A DNA stretch of 11,704 nucleotides from WVWW01 sp041568335 (lineage in GTDB: Bacteria > Acidobacteriota > Polarisedimenticolia > Polarisedimenticolales > Polarisedimenticolaceae), in the NCBI GenBank assembly GCA_041568335.1, contig JBFFZZ010000073.1, positions 1-11,704 of the forward strand, read 5' to 3'. The notes beneath the pieces are model-generated. The model did not search any database, had not been told where the DNA came from, and was given only the letters and a program-made list of their open reading frames with translations. Below are positions 7,542-11,704 of this stretch, piece by piece. Both the position numbers and the translations under genes were made by a program. Positions within the stretch are counted from its first letter, which is position 1. Every line of letters starts with the position of its first letter.

Positions 7542-7614
7542 TCTCACGACCACGACGGGCGTCCGTATCCCGTTCACCTACAACACCTTACACCGTTCAT
7601 TCCTGCGCGGCATC

Positions 7615-7620
7615 ATTATA
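7615..7620 (-). promoter_or_regulatory. Possible -10 box (TATAAT) for the DivIVA-like/hutI operon
   Basis: A perfect TATAAT reads on the minus strand just after the stop of the SecA-like gene, about 137 bases before the DivIVA-like start. No -35 is recognisable in the GC-rich bases upstream. It suggests that DivIVA-like and hutI can be transcribed separately from the adaptor/SecA-like operon. No clear terminator lies between them, so read-through is also possible. Confidence 0.38.
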
Positions 7621-7631
7621 CCCGGGTGCCC

Positions 7632-9623
7632 CTACTCCCCGACCCCGGTGAAGGCGAGCGCCTTGTCCAACGAATCGTCGACACGCAACAAGGTCTTGCG
7701 GACGTAGGAGTTCTGGCGCTCGGCGGCCTTCTGGGTGGAGCGGAAGAGAGCCTTGCCGAGCCAGTTGCCCAGCGGTCGCTCCGGGTCGGCCCAGCTCGGC
7801 GGAAGGATGCCGAAGATGCGCGCCGGATTGGACTCGAGCAGCTCGTCTTCGAGGGAGACGAACACCTCGTAGGTGCCCGGGTCCCCCTGGCGGCCGCAGC
7901 GGCCGAAGAGCTGCCGGTCGATCCGGCCGGCGTCGTGGCGCTCCGTAGCGATGACCGCAAGGCCCCCCTTGGCGGCCACCTCGGGGGTGATCTTGATGTC
8001 GGTCCCGCGTCCCGCCATATTCGTCGCCACGGTGATCTGTCCCGGGTCACCGGCGCAGGAGATGATCAGCGCCTCCTGGCGATCCTGCAGCGCGTTGAGC
8101 ACGCTGGCGTTGAGACCGGCTTCCGCGAGCAGCTGACTCAGATGCTCGGAATCTTTGACCGTGCGCGTCCCGACCAGGACCGGGCGTCCCTCGGCGTGCA
8201 GCTCGGCGATGCGCTTGACCACGGCGTCCCACTTCTGGTCCGCCGTGCGGTACAGCCGTTGCGGGAGCCCCTTGCGGATCATCGGTTTCTCGGTCGGGAC
8301 CGCGACGACCTGCAGCCGGTAGACCGACCACAGCTCGCGCGACGCCTCGCTCGCCGTGCCGGTCATCCCGGCGAGCGCGAGGTAGCGGCGGAAGAAACGC
8401 TGGTAGCTGATCCGCGCCAGCACCTCGGTACGCGCCGTGACGTGGCAGTCCTCCTTGGCCTCGATCAGCTGGTGCAGCCCGCCCTCCCAGGAGCGGCCCG
8501 GCATCACGCGCCCGGTGTATTCGTCGACGATGCGCACCTCGCCGGACTTGACGACGTAGTGCTTGTTGCGATGGAACAGGTGCCGCGCCGTCAGCGCCTT
8601 GCGCACGAGGTCCTCGCGGCGTTGACGGCCGCTCCAGAAGCCGCCGTGCTCGCCGCCGATCCGGTCGAGCCGCTCGCGGCCGTGCTCGGTGAGCTCGACC
8701 GTGCGCTTCGGGAAGTCGATGCTGAAATCCTCTCCCGACACCAGCTCCTTGCTGATCTCCAGCGCCTCGCGGTAGAGGTCGGCCTCGTAGGTGTTGTCCC
8801 CCGGCCCCGAGATGATCAACGGGGTACGCGCCTCGTCGATCAGCACGCTGTCCGCCTCGTCGACGATGCCGAAGCACAACCCGCGCAGCCGCAAGCGCTG
8901 GACCCGTGCGCCGTGCTTGTACATCTTCTCGAGGCGCATGCGGATGTGCCCGGGCATGCGGCCGAGCTCGAGCCGGTCCCGCAGGTAGTCGAAGACCAGC
9001 TCCTTGTTGGTGCAGTAGGTGACGTCGCAGCGATACGCGTGGCGCCGCTGGTCGGGGGTCATGTCGTGGGTGATCGCGCCGACCTTCAAGCCCATCGCGC
9101 GGTAGATCGGACCCATCCATTCGGCGTCGCGCTGCGCCAGGTAGTCGTTGACGGTGATGATGTGGACGGGGATCCCGGCGAGCGCCGCGGTGCAGGCCGG
9201 CAGTGTCGCGGTCAGCGTCTTGCCCTCGCCCGTGGCCATCTCCGCGACCATCCCGTTGAGCAGCACCCAGCCGCCCATCAACTGGACGTCGTAGTGCCGC
9301 TCGCCGAGCTGCTGGCCGGCGACCTCGCGGATCAGCGCGAAGGCGCGGCCGGCGACCTCGGGGGTGAATCCTTCACTTCGTAGCGCCGTCCGGACCGCCG
9401 GGACCTGCCAGGCGAGCTCCTCTTCGCTGAGCGACTCGAACTCGGCGCGGTGGCGGTGCGCCTGTTGCACGATGCGGCGGAAGCGCGACAGCCGGGTGCT
9501 CCCGAGGCGGCCGAGGTGTCCCAGCGCGGTGACCATCGCGCGGTCGAGCCCGGTTTCCTCCGGGCCGGTCTTTTCGGGGTAGAGACCGTGGACGTTCCGC
9601 CGGGCCTGCGCGACGCTAGACAT
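7632..9623 (-). CDS. Shortened SecA-like ATPase lacking the translocation C-terminus
   Basis: SecA is the ATP motor that pushes preproteins through SecYEG. This 663-residue paralogue keeps the DEAD-motor core: Walker A MATGEGKT (129-136, K135), TVNDYLAQRDAEW, Walker B VDEAD (254-258), LIDEARTPLIISG, a preprotein-crosslinking domain at about 225-375 ending in IVDEYTGR, LAGMTGTA (417-424), NMAGRGTDIK (535-544) and the arginine-finger motif GRCGRQGDPG (R575, R578; Cys576 where Ser is usual). It stops soon after the start of the long scaffold helix (RKTLLRVDD, about 642-650). E. coli SecA has 901 residues. The rest of the scaffold, the two-helix finger, the helical wing and the Cys-rich SecB/lipid-binding tail are missing. 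Only 153 bases follow before the next gene, so a frameshift does not explain this. The ATG at 9623 is six bases after the adaptor stop, with GAGG between. Probably a specialised export motor, not housekeeping SecA. Confidence 0.93.
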   Translation of the reverse strand: MSSVAQARRNVHGLYPEKTGPEETGLDRAMVTALGHLGRLGSTRLSRFRRIVQQAHRHRAEFESLSEEELAWQVPAVRTALRSEGFTPEVAGRAFALIREVAGQQLGERHYDVQLMGGWVLLNGMVAEMATGEGKTLTATLPACTAALAGIPVHIITVNDYLAQRDAEWMGPIYRAMGLKVGAITHDMTPDQRRHAYRCDVTYCTNKELVFDYLRDRLELGRMPGHIRMRLEKMYKHGARVQRLRLRGLCFGIVDEADSVLIDEARTPLIISGPGDNTYEADLYREALEISKELVSGEDFSIDFPKRTVELTEHGRERLDRIGGEHGGFWSGRQRREDLVRKALTARHLFHRNKHYVVKSGEVRIVDEYTGRVMPGRSWEGGLHQLIEAKEDCHVTARTEVLARISYQRFFRRYLALAGMTGTASEASRELWSVYRLQVVAVPTEKPMIRKGLPQRLYRTADQKWDAVVKRIAELHAEGRPVLVGTRTVKDSEHLSQLLAEAGLNASVLNALQDRQEALIISCAGDPGQITVATNMAGRGTDIKITPEVAAKGGLAVIATERHDAGRIDRQLFGRCGRQGDPGTYEVFVSLEDELLESNPARIFGILPPSWADPERPLGNWLGKALFRSTQKAAERQNSYVRKTLLRVDDSLDKALAFTGVGE

Positions 9624-9629
9624 GGAGCC

Positions 9630-11528
9630 TCAGGGCAGCCACGTCCAGGCCTTCAACCGCAGCCAGTCGTACAGCTCGTGCGTCCAGATCCAGATCAGCT
9701 TGCGCTCCTCGATCGCGATCTTGCCGAAGCCTTCCATCCCGGGACGCAGGTGCGCGGCCGCGCCGTCGAGCATGCCCTCGACGACGAAGTAGTTGGCGCC
9801 CTCCTCGGCCTGCGCGACCGGCGTCACGACGGTGACCGTGAAGGTGTGCCGCTCGTTGGGCAGCGCGGTGAGGATCAGCTCGCCCTGCTGGCCGACCCGG
9901 ATGCGGCCGATGTTGCGCTCCTCGACCTGGACCTTGACGCGATACGACTCCAGCGGGGCGATCTCGAACAGCACCTGGCCGGCCTCGACCGGGGCGCCGA
10001 GCGACTGGCTCAGATCGCCGCTGACGACCAGACCGTCGAACGGAGCGCGGATCGTGGCGCGCGCGATCTGCTCGTCGAGCAGCGCGATCTGCGCCTCGGC
10101 CTGGCGCATCTTCTTGTCCAGGACGTTCATCAGCGCGCGATCGCCGCCGGCCATCGCCTTGCGGTGCTCCATCGCGTACTGCTCGCGCTCGCTGGACCAG
10201 CGCGAGTACTCGAGCCGCATGTCGCGGACGTCGAGGCTGGCGATCACCTGGCCCTCCTCGACGATGTCGCCGCCGCGTACCGGAGCCTCGTAGACGTACC
10301 CGGGGTACGGCGCCGCGACCACGCGGCGCACCTCGCCCTCGAGCGTCGTCGTGCCCCCGACCCGGTGCTGTCCGTCGGCAAAGGCAAAGAACAACACCAG
10401 GCCGAGGACGATCGCCGCGACGAGCTTGCGCACGGCATGGCGCGGGCCGGTGAGCTTCTTGACCTGGGCCCAGAGGCTGTCCCCGGCCTTGGTGATCAGC
10501 AGCCGGTCGTTCTTGCGCTTGTCGTCGAGCACCGGACCGAGCAGGGCCGCGACGCTCTCGCAGAGCTCCAGGGTGTCCTCGTCGAACGGCTCGCTGGTCG
10601 AGCGCTCGAACGTGATCGCCCCGAAGGCCCGGTCTTCGCGATCGAGGAAAGGAACCGTGCAGACCATGCCATCGCCGTGATTCCGGGCCAGCTGTTCATG
10701 AGCCTTGACGACACGATCCTCGGAATCGTGGGGCTCCGGGTAGTGCAGCGTCACCTGCTGGTCGGCCGCTTCGGCCATCGCCAGACCGATGGAGCGGATC
10801 AGGTTCATCCGCTTGGCGAACTGGGCGCTGTGCGAGAGAGCGCGCACCTTGACCTGGCCGCGCGTCAGGAAACCGATGCTGACGCGGTCGCACTCGAAGC
10901 GCGCCGCCAGCTCGGTGGCGACCGCCGTGGCCGCGGATTTGAAACGCGGCTCCTCGAGGGTCAACCCGACCAGCTCGAGCACCGTCGTCATGCGCTTGCC
11001 GGCGCGCGCCGGGCGGGTGGACTGTCGCAGCAACCAGTTCTGCAGCCAGGCCACGCCCCACTGGAGCTGGCGCATCGCCAGTTGAAGCTGCGTCTGCGCG
11101 CGTGAGGCGATCTCGAAGGCCGCGACGCCCTGGACCGCATTGCCGATCCAGACGGGATAGGCGACGTGGAAGGCCGGCTCGTCGGCCGGATTTTCACCCT
11201 CCTCGTCGCGCGCGGCGGCGCGCACCACGATCCCCTTGCGCTCCTGCATCGCCCGCGCGATCACGTTGCCCAGGGTGTCGGGCGAGAAACGGCGGGGCCA
11301 GAGTCCGGCGAGCGCCGATTCTCCGTCTTCGGTTTCGAGCACGACGACACCGCCCGTCGCGCTCCCGATCTGCCGTGCCTGCAATCCGAGCCAGCTGCTG
11401 CAGAACTGCTCGACCGTCTTGGCCTCGACGAAATCGCGCCACAACGCGTGGTCGAACGGGGTCGCCTCGGACCGCTCAGCGGGTTTCGAGGGGTCCGGGC
11501 CGAAGTCGGGTGGTGTGTGCTCGGGCAT
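9630..11528 (-). CDS. Tandem-GAF membrane protein with HlyD-type periplasmic adaptor domain
   Basis: This 632-residue protein joins a cytosolic sensor to a membrane-fusion module. Residues about 25-155 form a diverged GAF-like domain and about 180-340 a clearer GAF domain (CDRVSIGFL, MVCTVPFLDREDRAFGAITFE, then a long helix). One membrane helix lies at about 369-385. Beyond it are a split lipoyl/barrel-sandwich domain (APYPGYVYEAPVRGGDIVEEGQ at about 406-427 minus its ends, and IRAPFDGLVVSG at 493-504), a short helical hairpin between (about 438-490), and a beta-barrel with LRPGMEGFG at 594-602. The C-terminus is amphipathic and Trp-rich (WIWTHELYDWLRLKAW). HlyD/MFP adaptors bridge an inner-membrane transporter to an outer-membrane duct; GAF domains bind small ligands or act as dimer scaffolds. 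The hairpin is short, and no ABC, RND or TolC partner is adjacent. The SecA-like gene follows after six bases. The ATG at 11528 has only a weak GGA upstream. Confidence 0.91.
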   Translation of the reverse strand: MPEHTPPDFGPDPSKPAERSEATPFDHALWRDFVEAKTVEQFCSSWLGLQARQIGSATGGVVVLETEDGESALAGLWPRRFSPDTLGNVIARAMQERKGIVVRAAARDEEGENPADEPAFHVAYPVWIGNAVQGVAAFEIASRAQTQLQLAMRQLQWGVAWLQNWLLRQSTRPARAGKRMTTVLELVGLTLEEPRFKSAATAVATELAARFECDRVSIGFLTRGQVKVRALSHSAQFAKRMNLIRSIGLAMAEAADQQVTLHYPEPHDSEDRVVKAHEQLARNHGDGMVCTVPFLDREDRAFGAITFERSTSEPFDEDTLELCESVAALLGPVLDDKRKNDRLLITKAGDSLWAQVKKLTGPRHAVRKLVAAIVLGLVLFFAFADGQHRVGGTTTLEGEVRRVVAAPYPGYVYEAPVRGGDIVEEGQVIASLDVRDMRLEYSRWSSEREQYAMEHRKAMAGGDRALMNVLDKKMRQAEAQIALLDEQIARATIRAPFDGLVVSGDLSQSLGAPVEAGQVLFEIAPLESYRVKVQVEERNIGRIRVGQQGELILTALPNERHTFTVTVVTPVAQAEEGANYFVVEGMLDGAAAHLRPGMEGFGKIAIEERKLIWIWTHELYDWLRLKAWTWLP

Positions 11529-11571
11529 CGTCCGTCGGAAGAAGAAGCGTCTTCGAAAACCGTGCCGGAGG

Positions 11572-11601
11572 AATATACCGTGCGGAGGGTTGGAGTGTTA
11601 T
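11572..11601 (-). promoter_or_regulatory. Probable promoter of the adaptor/SecA-like operon
   Basis: On the minus strand, ATAACA at 11601-11596 (four of six matches to the -35 consensus) and TATATT at 11577-11572 (five of six to the -10) are 18 bases apart. Transcription would start about 36 bases before the adaptor ATG. This places the adaptor gene first in its operon. Confidence 0.45.
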
Positions 11602-11660
11602 GACCCCGCACGCGACGCGAGCCGGACCCGATCGCTTAAGCCTCTTGTTTGCTGATATTT

Positions 11661-11704
11661 AAGACGATTTTTGCGAAAAGAGTTTTCCGCCGTTCAGTCG
11701 TCTT
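11661..11704. repeat. Inverted repeat in AT-rich intergenic DNA at the right edge
   Basis: AAGACGA at 11661-11667 is the exact reverse complement of TCGTCTT at 11698-11704, ending at the last base of the window. Between them GCGAAAA and TTTTCCGC can pair with one bulged base, so a nested hairpin is possible. The stretch is far richer in A and T than the coding DNA beside it. It could be a terminator for a gene beyond the edge, an operator, or one copy of a dispersed repeat; the arm may continue past the window. Confidence 0.4.

Noticed and set aside
7479..7577. An extra 33 residues at the N-terminus of the DivIVA-like protein
   Set aside because: The added residues are not DivIVA-like, while the ATG at 7478 has a strong GGGGAGG site and begins right at the conserved domain.
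6912..9383. An 823-residue open frame on the plus strand, antisense to the DivIVA-like and SecA-like genes
   Set aside because: It has no family motifs, a composition skewed to Arg, Asp, Leu and Val, and it lies opposite genes with unmistakable motifs. It is a codon-bias shadow.
7632..9623. Housekeeping secA broken by a frameshift
   Set aside because: The frame ends cleanly, the DNA after the stop does not encode the missing C-terminal domains, and the next gene begins after 153 bases. A naturally short paralogue fits better.
9450..11105. A 551-residue plus-strand open frame opposite the adaptor gene
   Set aside because: It is another GC-driven mirror frame; the opposite strand encodes coherent GAF, TM and HlyD domains.

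Overview
The window is GC-rich, densely coded DNA with nine protein genes, no RNA genes, no insertion sequences and no CRISPR array. UppP, a two-halved RND/MMPL exporter and a HlyD-type periplasmic adaptor point to a diderm bacterium. The mix with a DivIVA-like coiled-coil protein and a DUF4845-like membrane protein would suit a lineage such as Acidobacteriota, Myxococcota or a related high-GC phylum. The sequence alone does not fix the phylum.

Layout. Bases 1-3339 (minus strand): an MMPL/RND lipid-exporter-like gene, followed one base after its stop by uppP, which runs off the left edge. Bases 3340-3529: a divergent promoter region. Bases 3530-5706 (plus strand): ornithine aminotransferase (rocD), a translationally coupled Cys-rich zinc-ribbon protein, and a small one-TM DUF4845-like protein that has its own good promoter. 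Bases 5710-7478 (minus strand): a DivIVA-like protein overlapping hutI (imidazolonepropionase) by an ATGA junction. Bases 7632-11528 (minus strand): a two-gene operon encoding a GAF-GAF-TM-HlyD adaptor and a shortened SecA-like ATPase. Bases 11529-11704: the leader of that operon, becoming AT-rich and holding an inverted repeat at the edge.

The most interesting part is the right-hand operon. An inner-membrane adaptor carries tandem cytosolic GAF sensor domains on one side of the membrane and a lipoyl/beta-barrel HlyD module on the other. It is made together with a SecA-type motor that keeps both helicase folds and the preprotein-crosslinking domain. That motor lacks most of the helical scaffold, the two-helix finger, the helical wing and the zinc-binding tail. 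This looks like a dedicated, possibly ligand-gated export or membrane-protein-handling machine distinct from housekeeping SecA/SecYEG. Its channel, outer-membrane partner and substrate are not in the window.

The remaining genes are mostly housekeeping. RocD and HutI both feed amino-acid carbon towards glutamate. UppP recycles the undecaprenyl carrier for envelope polymers, and the MMPL protein probably moves a lipid or other hydrophobic molecule.
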